NCBI GenBank assembly: GCA_023409265.1
Contig: JAEYHZ010000014.1
Coordinates: forward strand, 62,001-126,000
Length of the DNA: 64,000 nucleotides
Source: Bacillota bacterium
Lineage (GTDB): Bacteria; Bacillota; Clostridia; Acetivibrionales; DSM-1351
Direction of reading: 5' to 3'
The translations under genes and the position numbers were made by a program. Positions within the stretch are counted from its first letter, which is position 1. Each line of letters opens with the position of its first letter. Below the pieces are notes generated by a model. The model did no database searches. It was not told where the DNA came from and saw nothing but the letters and a program-made list of their open reading frames with translations. Of this stretch, positions 25,401-35,798 are shown piece after piece.

Positions 25401-27140
25401 TAAAGCAGCTTCAGGTTTTTCCAGATAACTATTTATGTTGTCCTCCGATGACAGATTACTGCCATAGTACACCTGTTCCTCGCCTATGGGGCCACCGTTC
25501 CAGTTACTTAGCTTATTCAGCTTGTATACCAGTTCGTCCGTATTTGCAGCTATAATGGCAAGCCGGTATGAGAAATGTGTTCTGCCGGTATTAACGGTAA
25601 AACAGAAATCCGCCAAATCAAAATCATTATATTTTGAGGTATATTCCGAATATTCCCTTAGCAATTTTATCAGTGTTTGTTCATCAAGGGCTGATAGTGT
25701 AAAAACCTGTGCAAGACCGTGGGTTTCTGTCGTGTTACGTATCTCCGGCAAGAATTCTTGCAGTACCATATGGCAATTAGTACCGCTGAAACCAAAAGAA
25801 CTGATTCCGGCCGTCCTTAACTCACCATTTGTCTTCCACTCCCTTAACCTGTCGTTGACATATACGGGAGAACCACAAAACTTGATTAAGGGGTTTACTT
25901 CGTCAAAATTTATACTCGGGGGTATCACCTGGTTTTTAATTGACAGAATAACTTTTATTAAAGATGCAATACCAGAAGCAGCCTGAGTGTGGCCGATATT
26001 TGTTTTTACGGCCCCTATTGCGCAAAACTGTTTCTTGTCGGTGTATTTTCTGAATGCAGCCGACAATCCCTTTATCTCTATCGGATCCCCAAGTTTAGTT
26101 CCCGTACCGTGCGCTTCAATATAGGATATTTCTTCGGGGTTTACTCCCGCATCTGTCCAGCAGTTTACAATTACATCTTCCTGAGCTTCCGAATTTGGCG
26201 ACAGTATTCCGTTGGATTGGCCGTCATTATTAATTGCAATTCCCTTAATAACAGCATAGATATTATCCCTGTCCTCTACTGCTTTTCCAAGCGGCTTAAG
26301 CAATACCGCGCCGACGCCTTCGCTCCAAACTGTCCCTTGAGCTTTCTTGTCAAAAGTTCTTACCTCTGCTCCGGCATTTTCCACAAAGTCCTCCAGCACT
26401 TCGCTATATACTGGAATCAGGTCTATGGATACACCTCCGGCAATAGCCATATCACATTTTTTATTTCTAAGTTCCTGACATGCCGTATATATTGAAACCA
26501 TTGAGGATGAGCAGGCTGTATCCACAACAATTGCAGGCCCTCTGAGATTCAAAAGGTAGGATACACGGCTGGCAAGTATTCCTGACCATGATCCTGCTTC
26601 ATATTCCAAACGCTTTATCCCGAATTTTTTTTGATAATTGACGCTATATGTATGATCTCTGCCGACAAATACTCCGGTTCTCGTATTTTTTATGTCTGCT
26701 ATTGACATGCCCGCATCTTCAATGCTTTTCCAGACCGCCTCCAGAAAATTCCTCTGTACAGGGTCCAATGCCGTGGCTTCGCTGTCTGTCATGCCGTAGA
26801 CCTCTGGAGCAAACATATCAATTTCATCCAGAAAGCCTCCGGCTTTCTGCAATATCGCTTTGTTATCAATAAAGCTTTCAACATGCCTTATCCTTTTTTC
26901 GGGCATTCTGTCAATACAATTTCTGCCATTAATTATATTTTCCCACAACTGCTTTATATCCTTCGCTTTTGGGAATTTGCCCGAAATACCTATAATAGCA
27001 ATATCTTTGTCCGCCATCTCCGTTTTGCCCAGTTCCTCAAGCTCCTCGAGCATTTGCCTGGCTTTTTCCCTGCTTAATTTTTTCTGTGCAAATTGTTCAA
27101 TTATATAGTCTTTGATTGTATTCATAAGTATTTGTCCCAT
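22437..27140 (-). CDS. AT-less PKS module: KS-DH-KR-ACP (module C)
   Basis: 1567 residues. After an N-terminal helix (KDYIIEQFAQKKLSREKA) come the KS (~40-470) with DTACSSS, EAHGTGTKLGDPIE and TNIGHTQAASG; a linker without an acyltransferase; a DH (~655-920) with HKVTGNFTMP and LHPALMDIAAN; a structural and a catalytic KR (to ~1440) with TGGAGGIGLEVAKYL and SGDYAAANSYLDAF; and an ACP (~1490-1545) with GGNSIIAVKL. The second DH motif ends in Asn where Gln or His is usual. It would add a malonyl unit and reduce it to an alkene. The start overlaps the previous PKS stop (TAATG). Confidence 0.92.
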   Translation of the reverse strand: MGQILMNTIKDYIIEQFAQKKLSREKARQMLEELEELGKTEMADKDIAIIGISGKFPKAKDIKQLWENIINGRNCIDRMPEKRIRHVESFIDNKAILQKAGGFLDEIDMFAPEVYGMTDSEATALDPVQRNFLEAVWKSIEDAGMSIADIKNTRTGVFVGRDHTYSVNYQKKFGIKRLEYEAGSWSGILASRVSYLLNLRGPAIVVDTACSSSMVSIYTACQELRNKKCDMAIAGGVSIDLIPVYSEVLEDFVENAGAEVRTFDKKAQGTVWSEGVGAVLLKPLGKAVEDRDNIYAVIKGIAINNDGQSNGILSPNSEAQEDVIVNCWTDAGVNPEEISYIEAHGTGTKLGDPIEIKGLSAAFRKYTDKKQFCAIGAVKTNIGHTQAASGIASLIKVILSIKNQVIPPSINFDEVNPLIKFCGSPVYVNDRLREWKTNGELRTAGISSFGFSGTNCHMVLQEFLPEIRNTTETHGLAQVFTLSALDEQTLIKLLREYSEYTSKYNDFDLADFCFTVNTGRTHFSYRLAIIAANTDELVYKLNKLSNWNGGPIGEEQVYYGSNLSSEDNINSYLEKPEAALKRCAGKISKAYGDARRMEALQEICKLYVNGYDIDWQGLYSESPARKMSLPGYPARKKSLWPETDSTGKPGITHRSGEDIHPLVHTCALQTLNQKIFLSNVSAKTSWPLLEHKVTGNFTMPGTAYIDMIMEITRKYYKINNFEVNLKFFYPLMTTKITENSEIHILTKQEKEYILFNIASRQVNRNSEDVWTEHARGKVYKTPAPSEVKQYDISALMKRLYKLKDFEGMSEKPDQFEFGPRWSSLKQINYLGEEFLIRIQLSEEFRKDMGQYFLHPALMDIAANTAARMDDSIKELYLPAGYKKIRVYKAMPQKFYCYVNSKKVTAEKRDTITYDFCLMDENGNVFAEVEEYSIKKVRDDENIFKISGKKRPGNSFYQTVWRRLERGDQESVGPGGIILIFKDNKGPGGAICQTLRDEGRKVIEVSLSDEFEKTGIDKFTVGKSQRDYDRLIEEICIEKVALIVHLFTLDFCRHEECITQLGESLDTGVYSLFYLTKSVLKSKEDNNINIVLISRYANEVTKTEGIIYPCNAAFFGLGKILSEEYPRLQCRCIDIDQGTTAEEILYELRLNRPEYQLAFRDKSKYTEMLEEFTIDDYVEKPVEIRSEGVYVITGGAGGIGLEVAKYLAHKNRTNIVLINRSVLPPHDKWNEIIKEGDNEKLCHKLIKIIEIESLGSNVQLISADISDMDQMQKVFNGLRKKFGKINGIVHSAGVAGDGFLVRKNEEKVQKVLKPKIFGTWVLHKLTEHENLDFFVMFSSLIGVFGMVGSGDYAAANSYLDAFSVHRSHLGKRTLSIDWPAWSETGMAHDFGTANENTWVFKSINTDDAVNCFDKLLNSSIPRALTGEINYRYLQDKLINLPVAIPDELLAGYSKDDVAYQDEQEGKQLRTIYEDARDELEAKVQGIWLEALGNELGIDRIGVNDDYFSIGGNSIIAVKLEVAMEDNGMCVDSSHIYKYRTIRKLSEYIREKANSEAYDYEIEGEVYAD

Positions 27141-30100
27141 TATATTATTTTACCGGTTTCATTAATTGGTATCTGTCTCATTTCTACCTGATCCAATAAA
27201 CTATCAATACTGGATTTCAGGGTAGAATCAGCCCTGGACTTTCCGACCAGAAATTCCGCCAGCCTGCTTATAGTCGGATAATCAAATACATCGGTAATAT
27301 CAAGCATTTCGCCAAACCTTCCTTCAAGCAGCTTATACAGCTGTATGGAATGAATGGAATCACCGCCCAGACTATGAAATGAACTATGTATGCTTATTTC
27401 AGTCAAGCCAAGGACCTTGCCCCAGGCTTGAGCGATTTCTATTTCAATAGGGGTATATTTGCCGCTAATTCGGCCCGTGAGTTTAACTTTATTCCTATCG
27501 CTGACTTCAACATGAAGATATTCCTTTGTATCTGTGGTTTCCGTTTTGTCGGACTTTTCCGGTAAAGTTAACGGTAACCGCCCCTTGGCTGTATAATCAC
27601 TTGAATTGATTTCAGAAATTATCACATTGCTTACCGGTAATCCTAATACAGTTCCAAAGGCACTTACCGCTGTTTTGCTATCAATAGCACGGAAGATATC
27701 TCCGTCGGTATTTACTCCGTATTCCACAGCCATACCGGTATCTTTCCATGCCGGCCAGTTTATAGATAATGTTTTCCTGCCCAACATGCATCTATATAAG
27801 GCGAATGCATCCTGGTAAGCATTGGCAGCGGCATAATCCCCCTGTCCCTTGTCAGTCTGGAACGCTGCCGTAGATGAAAACATTACAAAAAAGTCAAGCT
27901 TATCCTCAACCGTCAGCTCATCAAGAATTTTTGTACCGTATATTTTTGGGGCAATAACCTCTGTAAAGGTTGTTTCTGCTTTTCTCATGAGGAAGCCATC
28001 GCCTGCAACACCTGCACTATGAATAATTCCATGAATTCCGCCATACATTGTTCGTACTTCCCTGAGAATTTCATGCATTTGCTGCCTGTCGGCGACATCG
28101 GCATTATAAAGCCTTACGCTTGAGCCTTTTTGCTCAATTTCACGAATTGCTTTTATGATTCCGGTCAGCCGTGCATCCTTATTGCTTAGCAAAGTATCCT
28201 CCCAACTTTCCCGCTCAGGGATTTTTGTACGGTTTACAAGAATTAATCTAATATTTTTTAAAGATGAAAGATACTTTGCAATTTCAAGACCTATTCCCCC
28301 AACTCCTCCGGTAATGATATATACGCCGTTTTCCTTCAATTCCGCCTGATTTTCGCTTATTTTTATAATTGGGGCTGCTTTTATCACCCTTGAATATCTT
28401 TCATTATTTCTATAAGCCGCCATATATTGTTCATAAGGAAGGTCTATTTCACTAAGAATCTTCTCTGCTGAGGTTTTCTCATCAACTTCTATCCCCCGGC
28501 ACAGCAAATTGGGATGTTCCTGTCCCATCACTGAGCCTAGTGCAAGAAATGCTGCATTGCATGGTCTTATAATTTGCTCGTTCTGTGTAATTACGCTTGC
28601 GTTCCCCGAAACAAGCAGTATCCCAACTCTTTGGCTTATTCTGCACTGTATGACTGCTTTCGTTATATAAAACAGGCTATAAACTCCCCACTTAAGTTCA
28701 TCTCCGGCATCGGAATATTTACCCACATTACCATAATCAGCTGTGAACATATGAATAATGTAGTCTATCTCCATTGCATGTAAAGCATTAAAAAGTTTGA
28801 AATAGTCTTCAATATCATTTCCCACACAAAAACTTCCATTATCAAGCTGCCTGAAACAATCGCCTTTCACTACCTCAACAACAGAATTATCAAGCCGACT
28901 AAGCTTTTGGTGTACCTCCCGGCTTAAGTCCCCGTCCCCTTTAAACAGGACAACACTTTTATTTACAGGTTCTTTAGTTTCGGAGCTTAGTTCATCCCGT
29001 ATCCAACCAATTTGATGAAACATTCCTCCGTTGACCGTTTTATTAAAAGCAGAATCCGGATTGGGAACCTTTTTTACGCAGTAATCATTAATTTCTATTA
29101 TTATCTTTCCATTCTCATCAGCAAGAATGATATCAAACATACATATTTCATTACTTCCCGCTTCTTTCGGTATTGATTTCACATAGCTGTAAAATCGGCC
29201 CGGAAGCCGGCTGTGTATTTTTATACTCCCATAGGAGAAAGGAAGGTACAGATTTTCTTCATTGTTTAAAACCAGCACATTAACAGCATTATCCATAAGA
29301 GCCGGATGCAGTTTATATTCGTTTATGTCGGACATAAGCTTTTCAGGCAAACATAGTTCCGCTAAGGCTTCTCCTTCACCAACCAAGGTTTTTCCTATAT
29401 TCCACCACCTGGGTCCAAACTTGAATCTTCCCATTCCTTCAGGATTGCCGGTGTCATATGTCTCGTTGAGATTTAGTTTGATTTTGTCTATATCTATCCA
29501 GGCAGTCTGTAATTTGTTTTTGACATCAATGTTTCCCTCGGCATGGATTACCCACTCATCATTTTCTTTAGATTTGCTTGCAAAGGCAAAACTTAATTGA
29601 TTATTATTTTTTTTGATGACAGTATGTGCCTCAATCGGAGTATTATCGTAACACACCAGCGGTGTTAAAAATACTACGTTCTTTATCTCCGCCACGCTCT
29701 CATCAAAGGAGTTTTCTACTGCCAACCTTGCCATTTCAAGATATGCAGTCCCAGGTAATACACTTTTACCTGATATCACATGATCACTGAGGACCCATTG
29801 CCTGTCTGTTTTAAATACAGTGGAATAGACGATCTCATAAACTGAATTGCTTAGGCATTTCTCAATCAATGGTGCATTATGGGACTCTTGTCTTTTACTC
29901 CAGAAATGGCGGTTATTGAAAGGGTACAGGGGCAGACTTATTTTTACAGCCGTACTGTCTTTATAGAACTGCTCCCAATCAATATCAGCACCCCGTAAAT
30001 AATTATGCTTCACTTCTTCGAGTAAACTCATGCTAATTGGAGCTTCTTGTATTTTAGTATTTATTTGGCTGCTTATCTTGTTTATCTCACTTTGAGTAAT

Positions 30101-31816
30101 ATCCGAGTTTAATTTTATCAATACTTGATCCTGTACAACATTCACTTCTGAATAAAATTCATTGTCGGATTTTAATGTTTCCAAACGCTTATAAGCGGCA
30201 AGCCTTTTGAGAATTGATTTTAATTCCGGGATATCACAAAAAAGAATCGACAGTCTGTGTCTGTAATGCCCCCTTCCTACGTTTACGGTATAGCATAAAT
30301 CATCTGCATCAGTTTCCGGATACTGGTCCAAAAATCCGGTATACCTCTCTATGAGCGTAATTAAAGCTTCTTTGCTCTTTGCTGACAGATTGAATATATT
30401 ATGAACATTGCCTGAACTGCGGTTCCGGTTGTTTACAGCCGCCTCTTCCAGAACTATATGGCAATTAGTTCCGCTAAGTCCAAAGGCACTAACCCCTGCT
30501 CTTATAGGAAAACTTCTGCTGTTCCATTTTCTGTGCGTATCATTCACGTACACTGGTGTGCTGCAAAAATCTATATATTGGTTAGGCCGGTCAAAATTGA
30601 TGCTTGCCGGAAGTTCTCTGTGTTTCATTGATAAAATAACCTTAATCAGGGATGCAAGGCCTGAAGCTCCAACGGTATGACCTATATTACACTTCACAGA
30701 GCCTATACCGCAGAACTGCTTTTTATTCGTATATTTCCCGAAAGCATTGCTTATACCTTTGATTTCTATGGGATCTCCGACAAATGTACCCGTACCGTGA
30801 GTTTCTATATAAGAAATGGTTTCAGGATTAACCCCGGAGCTTTTCCAAGCTTTTTCTATAACGTCGGACTGTGCTTCGGCATTAGGGGAGGTTATTCCGT
30901 TTGAAGCCCCGTCGCTGTTTACGGCACTTCCCCTTATAACCGCATAAATATTGTCCCTGTCCCTAACCGCATTTTTTAAAGGCTTCAAAAGTACTACTCC
31001 TGCACCTTCACCCCACACAGTTCCTTTAGCATCTCTGTCAAAGGCCTTTAGCTTTCCGCTGACAGATTCTATTTCGGTCCGCTGTGATTTGCCTTCAGGA
31101 AAAACAGATATATTGATTCCTCCCGCAATTGCCATATTGCATTCTCCGCTTTTTAATGCATTCAGTGCAACATGTACGGCTGTTGCACCAGAGGAACAAG
31201 CCGTATCAATCACCATGTTAGGTCCGACAAGGCCGAAAACATAAGAAATCCTCCCCGCAAGAATTCCTGTTACCGACCCCGTCAACGGTAAAATTCCGCC
31301 TTCGCTGACAAGCTCCTTATATTGCGAGTTGAAGGTAGAGTCAATCCCAATATACACACCTGTCTTTGTGTTTCTGATTTTATTTTCCGTATATCCTCCA
31401 TCCTCCAGTGCCTCATAAGCTGTCTGCAAAATAATCCTCTGAGCAGGGTGCATTACTTCAGCTTCTCTGGGGGAAATACGAAAAAATTCAGGGTCAAATA
31501 AATCAATATCTTTTAAGTAACCGCCCGGCCAAAAATTTTCTATTTCATTTTTGTCAAAACACTTTCCGCCGGCCTGTAAAAGGGCAATTCTCTCCTCAGG
31601 TAAATTAGTTATTGCACTTTTCGCATTTTTCAAGTAATCCCAGTATTCCGATACATTATTTGCGGCTGCAAATCTGCAGGACATTCCGATAACAGCAATA
31701 CCCTCCGAAAGGCCCTCCTCCTTTTGCTTAAGTTCAATAAGCAATTCTTTTGCTTTTTCCTTTGAAAGACTATGTGCTGCAACCTGCTCATATATGTATT
31801 CCCTTATAGCATCCAC
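27140..31816 (-). CDS. AT-less PKS module: KS-DH-KR-ACP (module B)
   Basis: 1558 residues with the same layout as module C. N-terminal helix REYIYEQVAAHSLSKEKA; KS with DTACSSGATAVH, ETHGTGTFVGDPIE and CNIGHTVGASG; DH with HVISGKSVLP and LHPALMDNAVN (again Asn in place of Gln/His); KR with TGGVGGIGLEIAKYL and QGDYAAANAYQDAFA; ACP with SLGGDSIHSIQLY. The short C-terminal tail has no docking or TE domain. No AT domain is present, so malonyl must come from the discrete AT at 35799. Predicted output is a second alpha,beta-unsaturated extension. Confidence 0.92.
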   Translation of the reverse strand: MDAIREYIYEQVAAHSLSKEKAKELLIELKQKEEGLSEGIAVIGMSCRFAAANNVSEYWDYLKNAKSAITNLPEERIALLQAGGKCFDKNEIENFWPGGYLKDIDLFDPEFFRISPREAEVMHPAQRIILQTAYEALEDGGYTENKIRNTKTGVYIGIDSTFNSQYKELVSEGGILPLTGSVTGILAGRISYVFGLVGPNMVIDTACSSGATAVHVALNALKSGECNMAIAGGINISVFPEGKSQRTEIESVSGKLKAFDRDAKGTVWGEGAGVVLLKPLKNAVRDRDNIYAVIRGSAVNSDGASNGITSPNAEAQSDVIEKAWKSSGVNPETISYIETHGTGTFVGDPIEIKGISNAFGKYTNKKQFCGIGSVKCNIGHTVGASGLASLIKVILSMKHRELPASINFDRPNQYIDFCSTPVYVNDTHRKWNSRSFPIRAGVSAFGLSGTNCHIVLEEAAVNNRNRSSGNVHNIFNLSAKSKEALITLIERYTGFLDQYPETDADDLCYTVNVGRGHYRHRLSILFCDIPELKSILKRLAAYKRLETLKSDNEFYSEVNVVQDQVLIKLNSDITQSEINKISSQINTKIQEAPISMSLLEEVKHNYLRGADIDWEQFYKDSTAVKISLPLYPFNNRHFWSKRQESHNAPLIEKCLSNSVYEIVYSTVFKTDRQWVLSDHVISGKSVLPGTAYLEMARLAVENSFDESVAEIKNVVFLTPLVCYDNTPIEAHTVIKKNNNQLSFAFASKSKENDEWVIHAEGNIDVKNKLQTAWIDIDKIKLNLNETYDTGNPEGMGRFKFGPRWWNIGKTLVGEGEALAELCLPEKLMSDINEYKLHPALMDNAVNVLVLNNEENLYLPFSYGSIKIHSRLPGRFYSYVKSIPKEAGSNEICMFDIILADENGKIIIEINDYCVKKVPNPDSAFNKTVNGGMFHQIGWIRDELSSETKEPVNKSVVLFKGDGDLSREVHQKLSRLDNSVVEVVKGDCFRQLDNGSFCVGNDIEDYFKLFNALHAMEIDYIIHMFTADYGNVGKYSDAGDELKWGVYSLFYITKAVIQCRISQRVGILLVSGNASVITQNEQIIRPCNAAFLALGSVMGQEHPNLLCRGIEVDEKTSAEKILSEIDLPYEQYMAAYRNNERYSRVIKAAPIIKISENQAELKENGVYIITGGVGGIGLEIAKYLSSLKNIRLILVNRTKIPERESWEDTLLSNKDARLTGIIKAIREIEQKGSSVRLYNADVADRQQMHEILREVRTMYGGIHGIIHSAGVAGDGFLMRKAETTFTEVIAPKIYGTKILDELTVEDKLDFFVMFSSTAAFQTDKGQGDYAAANAYQDAFALYRCMLGRKTLSINWPAWKDTGMAVEYGVNTDGDIFRAIDSKTAVSAFGTVLGLPVSNVIISEINSSDYTAKGRLPLTLPEKSDKTETTDTKEYLHVEVSDRNKVKLTGRISGKYTPIEIEIAQAWGKVLGLTEISIHSSFHSLGGDSIHSIQLYKLLEGRFGEMLDITDVFDYPTISRLAEFLVGKSRADSTLKSSIDSLLDQVEMRQIPINETGKII

Positions 31817-31835
31817 CAGTATGCCCTCCTCAAAA

Positions 31836-34800
31836 CTATTTCATATTACGGATTTGCTTTTTTGTAATTTCTCCCTTTGCCAACTTATCCAACAGCTCGT
31901 CCAGCTCATCCTCATAGCTTGAGTTCTGTAAACACGTTACCGTTTCTTCACGTTGTGTTTTAGTCTCCATATACTGTGACATTTTTTGCACCGTTGGGTA
32001 TGTATAAATATCTGTAATATCAACAAGCCCCGGGAACTCCTTTTCCATTGCTCTGAGCAGGAAACTTGCCAGTATTGAATCTCCCCCCATATCAAAAAAT
32101 CTCTCTTGAGGGTCAATCTCTGCACGCCCAAGCACGTCTGCCCATAAACCGGCAATCTTCCTCTCAATTTTCGATAATGTTACGCGCTCTTTGTTCTGAT
32201 CGGGTGTATACTCATCATCATTACCTGATGTGGAAATCTCAAGGGGATTATCGCTGATTTCGCATTCATAGGAGGTCAAAGCACCGAATGCCCCTAAATA
32301 CTCCTTCCATTTGCTGTTGTGAAATGCATTCGGGTTTATTTCCCCTATAATTATCCGTCCTATGTTTTTATCCAATACCTGTCCGAAAGCTTTCAATGCA
32401 TCGGCAGTAGAAATCGGCTTAAAAACATCCTCTTTGTTGTTTGCACCGTATTTAACTGCCATGCCGATCTCTTTCCATGCAGGCCAATTTATTGTCAAAG
32501 TTCTGCGGCCCGTCCTGTTTCTGCTATGGGTATATGAATCCAGATAGCAGTTTGCGGACGTATAATCGCTTTGCCCAGCTTCTGCTATAAATGATGTAGT
32601 AGAAGAGAAAACCACAAAGAAGTCAAGCTCATCATCGGAGGTCAGTTTGTCTAATATCCATGTGCCTTGTAGCTTAGGCCTTATAACACTGTCAAAAGTT
32701 CTTTTGTCTTTATTCAATATAAAGCCGTCACCGGCTACTCCCGCACAGTGTATCACACCATTTATCCGTTTATGGGTGGATTTTAAATAATTTATTATAT
32801 CTGACATTTTATCGGGATCCGATACATCGTCGGAAAAAAACAATACTTTAGTTGCATTTGTTTCTATTTCCCATATAGTTTTGATTTTATTACATAATTC
32901 TATGTCCTTGCCCTCCTGAATAATCTGCTCCCAATATCTCCGTTCAGGAAAGGGGGAACGATTTATCAGTGCAAGATTAACGCTGTTCTTGGAGGCAAGA
33001 AATTTACCGGCTTGAAGGCCCAGTTCTCCTGTTCCTCCTGTAATAATGTAGACTCCTTCTTCAGAGATTTTAACCTTTTTATCTGCGGAATTATCTATAA
33101 CCGCTTTCTGCAGCTCTTCCACATACCTGGTTCCTTTCCGGTAGGCTGCAATATGTTGACTCTTGTAAGAGCCTATTTCTCTAAGAACTTTTTTAATGTC
33201 CGTATATCTGTCAATATCAATGCACCTGCATTGCAGTTTATCATATTCCAGTCCTACAACCTTGCTTACGCCAAACAGAGCAGCACTGTGAGGATTGACT
33301 GAAACCTCGCTCCCGGTTACCTCACTTGCATAATCGGCAATAACAACTATGTCCAAGTTTTTACTTATTCTATTGGAAAGAAGTGCTTTTGTCAGATAGA
33401 AAAGGCTGTATATGCCTCTTTTCATTTCTTCTTCAAATTCACTTAATTCCTGTACAGGGTTTTTGTCTGCGGATGAACCAAAATAGAGGATTTTAGTTAT
33501 GCCCCTGTCCTTCAGCTCACTCAAAAGCCTGTTATAGTCCTCAAATGTTCCTCCTATAGTGTATCTGTCACGGCAAATCCTTAAAAATTCATCTCCATAG
33601 ACTGCATCAATAACTTCCTTTGCTTCGCCCCTGAGTGCGTCCAGGTAACTTTCGTACAAGTCCGCATCCGCCCGTATAACCAGTATAATATCCTCATATA
33701 TGCCTTTCACGGGTACCTGGAGCTCCTTTTCTTTCCATACCATTCTGTAGTAAAAGTTTTTTTCAGTATTTGAGTACCCGGAATCCACTTTTAAGTCCTT
33801 CAAATCCTTTCTGTCTATCCAGCAGACCTTCCTCTCAAAAGGATATACAGGCAGGCTTACCTTTTTTAAGGACTGGAATTTATAATATTCCTCCCAGTCT
33901 ATATCAGCTCCCTGTACATATAAATTACACAGTTCCTTTATTAATTCATCACACTGTTCAATACTTTCACTTTTTTGATGTATTTCTACTATAATACATT
34001 CTGACGCTTTGGACATATGTCTCTTTTGCTCTTCGGTAATATCCCTGTCATTCCTTGCCGGCATCAAATCTGAAACAATTTTATGTTCACCGTAAAAAAC
34101 TTTTATCAGGTCTGCCTGTGATAAATCCGAGCTGCCGGCATTAATTAATTTATTCAATAAATCCTGATAATTCTGAAATACAATTGCTAAACGGAAGGGG
34201 TGATGCCCCCGCCCTGTGTTTGCCGTATAGCAGAGACTTTTGAGATCACTGCCGGGTTCAGAGACCAAATACTTCACATATTGTTGTACCAGCTGGGCAA
34301 GAGAATTTTTGCTCTTTGCGGATAACGTCAGCACATTAATCAACCGATCTTCACTATCATACTCCAAGTTACTGTCTCCTCCCTGCTTGGGAGCCTCTTC
34401 AAGGACAACATGGCAATTGGTTCCACTCAGGCCAAAAGCACTAACTCCGCACCTTCTGGGGAAATCACCGGCTTTCCAGTCCCGTAGCCTGTCATTTATG
34501 AATACCGGAGAATCAATGAAGTTTATATTTTTATTTGGTTTATCCAGATTTAGAGTAGGCGGTATTTTCTTCATATACAGTGAAAGTACCGCTTTTATAA
34601 ATCCAGCCATACCTGAAGCATTGTCCGTATGGCCGATATTTGTTTTTACCGAGCCTACGGCACAAAATTGAACTTTATCGGCAAATCGTCTGAAAGCTCT
34701 TTGTATACCGTTTATTTCTATGGGATCACCCAATTTTGTACCGGTACCGTGTGCTTCAATGTAAGCAACAGTCTCCGGATTTATCCCGGCATCCCTCCAG

Positions 34801-35774
34801 GCACTCAGGATTACTTCTTCCTGAGCGATAGAATTCGGTGCTGTCAACCCGACTGATTTCCCATCCTGATTCAGGGCCGAGCCTTTTATCACCGCATAAA
34901 TATTATCGTTATCCCTTACAGCTTTTCCCAATGGCTTGAGAAGAACAGCGGCAACACCTTCTCCAAGTCCCGTCCCTCCGGAATCCTGATCAAATGCCCG
35001 CGTTATTCCGTCTGCCGCGGCAATCCCTAATTCTTCTTCTTTTTGTCTCATTTTACACAAAGGAAGAAGATCAATCTTTATTGCTCCTGCTATTGCCGCT
35101 TCACACTCACTGTTTCTAAGGCTTCTACAAGCCATATGTATGGATGCCAGTGCAGAGGAACAGGCAGTATCAATCAACATGCACGGGCCCTTAAGGTCAA
35201 GAAGATATGATATTCTGCCTGCAATTATTGAATTGAGATTTCCGGGAATTGATATACCGGCCTGTTCCGGAGCCAGCACCTCTATCAGCGACTTGTAATT
35301 TTGCCCAAAATCGGTACTGTGTCCAACAAACACCCCCGTTTTCGTACCAGCAAGCTTTTTACCACCATATCCGGCATCTTCTATTGAATGCCATGCAGTT
35401 TCAAGAAATATCCTTTGCTCCGGACTCATGAGCTTTGCTTCTGTGGGTGATATGGAATAAAAATCGTAGTCAAATTTATCAATTTCATCAAGAAAGCCGC
35501 CTTTATAATACATACGGTCTTCGCTTGGGATTCCCAGATGTTTTACGTAAGTTTCCAAATCATCAATACGATTTTCAGGAAAGTCCCTTATGCAGTTTTT
35601 GCCTTCCTCCAGCACTTTCCAATACTCTTCCTTGCTATTTGCTTCTGCAAACCTGCACGATATCCCAATAACGGCAATATCTTTATTGGATGATTCCTCA
35701 ACATTACTACATATGTCATGTTCATTTTCATTGCTTTGAAGAATTTGCTTCAGATAATCTAAACTTACAGCCAT
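31836..35774 (-). CDS. AT-less PKS module: KS-KR-ACP (module A)
   Basis: 1312 residues. KS (~30-460) with DTACSSALASIH, EAHGTGTKLGDPIE and TNIGHTDNASG; no AT; no DH motif; a structural plus catalytic KR (~690-1140) with TGGTGELGLQAGKFL and QSDYTSANCYLDSY; ACP (~1215-1280) with DMGGDSILASFLL. It would add a malonyl unit and reduce it to a beta-hydroxyl. It is encoded directly after the AT and the glycine-type NRPS, so it is likely the first extension module. Its C-terminal ~30 residues (DELLDKLAKGEITKKQIR) may be a docking helix. Confidence 0.92.
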   Translation of the reverse strand: MAVSLDYLKQILQSNENEHDICSNVEESSNKDIAVIGISCRFAEANSKEEYWKVLEEGKNCIRDFPENRIDDLETYVKHLGIPSEDRMYYKGGFLDEIDKFDYDFYSISPTEAKLMSPEQRIFLETAWHSIEDAGYGGKKLAGTKTGVFVGHSTDFGQNYKSLIEVLAPEQAGISIPGNLNSIIAGRISYLLDLKGPCMLIDTACSSALASIHMACRSLRNSECEAAIAGAIKIDLLPLCKMRQKEEELGIAAADGITRAFDQDSGGTGLGEGVAAVLLKPLGKAVRDNDNIYAVIKGSALNQDGKSVGLTAPNSIAQEEVILSAWRDAGINPETVAYIEAHGTGTKLGDPIEINGIQRAFRRFADKVQFCAVGSVKTNIGHTDNASGMAGFIKAVLSLYMKKIPPTLNLDKPNKNINFIDSPVFINDRLRDWKAGDFPRRCGVSAFGLSGTNCHVVLEEAPKQGGDSNLEYDSEDRLINVLTLSAKSKNSLAQLVQQYVKYLVSEPGSDLKSLCYTANTGRGHHPFRLAIVFQNYQDLLNKLINAGSSDLSQADLIKVFYGEHKIVSDLMPARNDRDITEEQKRHMSKASECIIVEIHQKSESIEQCDELIKELCNLYVQGADIDWEEYYKFQSLKKVSLPVYPFERKVCWIDRKDLKDLKVDSGYSNTEKNFYYRMVWKEKELQVPVKGIYEDIILVIRADADLYESYLDALRGEAKEVIDAVYGDEFLRICRDRYTIGGTFEDYNRLLSELKDRGITKILYFGSSADKNPVQELSEFEEEMKRGIYSLFYLTKALLSNRISKNLDIVVIADYASEVTGSEVSVNPHSAALFGVSKVVGLEYDKLQCRCIDIDRYTDIKKVLREIGSYKSQHIAAYRKGTRYVEELQKAVIDNSADKKVKISEEGVYIITGGTGELGLQAGKFLASKNSVNLALINRSPFPERRYWEQIIQEGKDIELCNKIKTIWEIETNATKVLFFSDDVSDPDKMSDIINYLKSTHKRINGVIHCAGVAGDGFILNKDKRTFDSVIRPKLQGTWILDKLTSDDELDFFVVFSSTTSFIAEAGQSDYTSANCYLDSYTHSRNRTGRRTLTINWPAWKEIGMAVKYGANNKEDVFKPISTADALKAFGQVLDKNIGRIIIGEINPNAFHNSKWKEYLGAFGALTSYECEISDNPLEISTSGNDDEYTPDQNKERVTLSKIERKIAGLWADVLGRAEIDPQERFFDMGGDSILASFLLRAMEKEFPGLVDITDIYTYPTVQKMSQYMETKTQREETVTCLQNSSYEDELDELLDKLAKGEITKKQIRNMK

Positions 35775-35798
35775 AAGTACCCCTCTTGTTAAAACTTA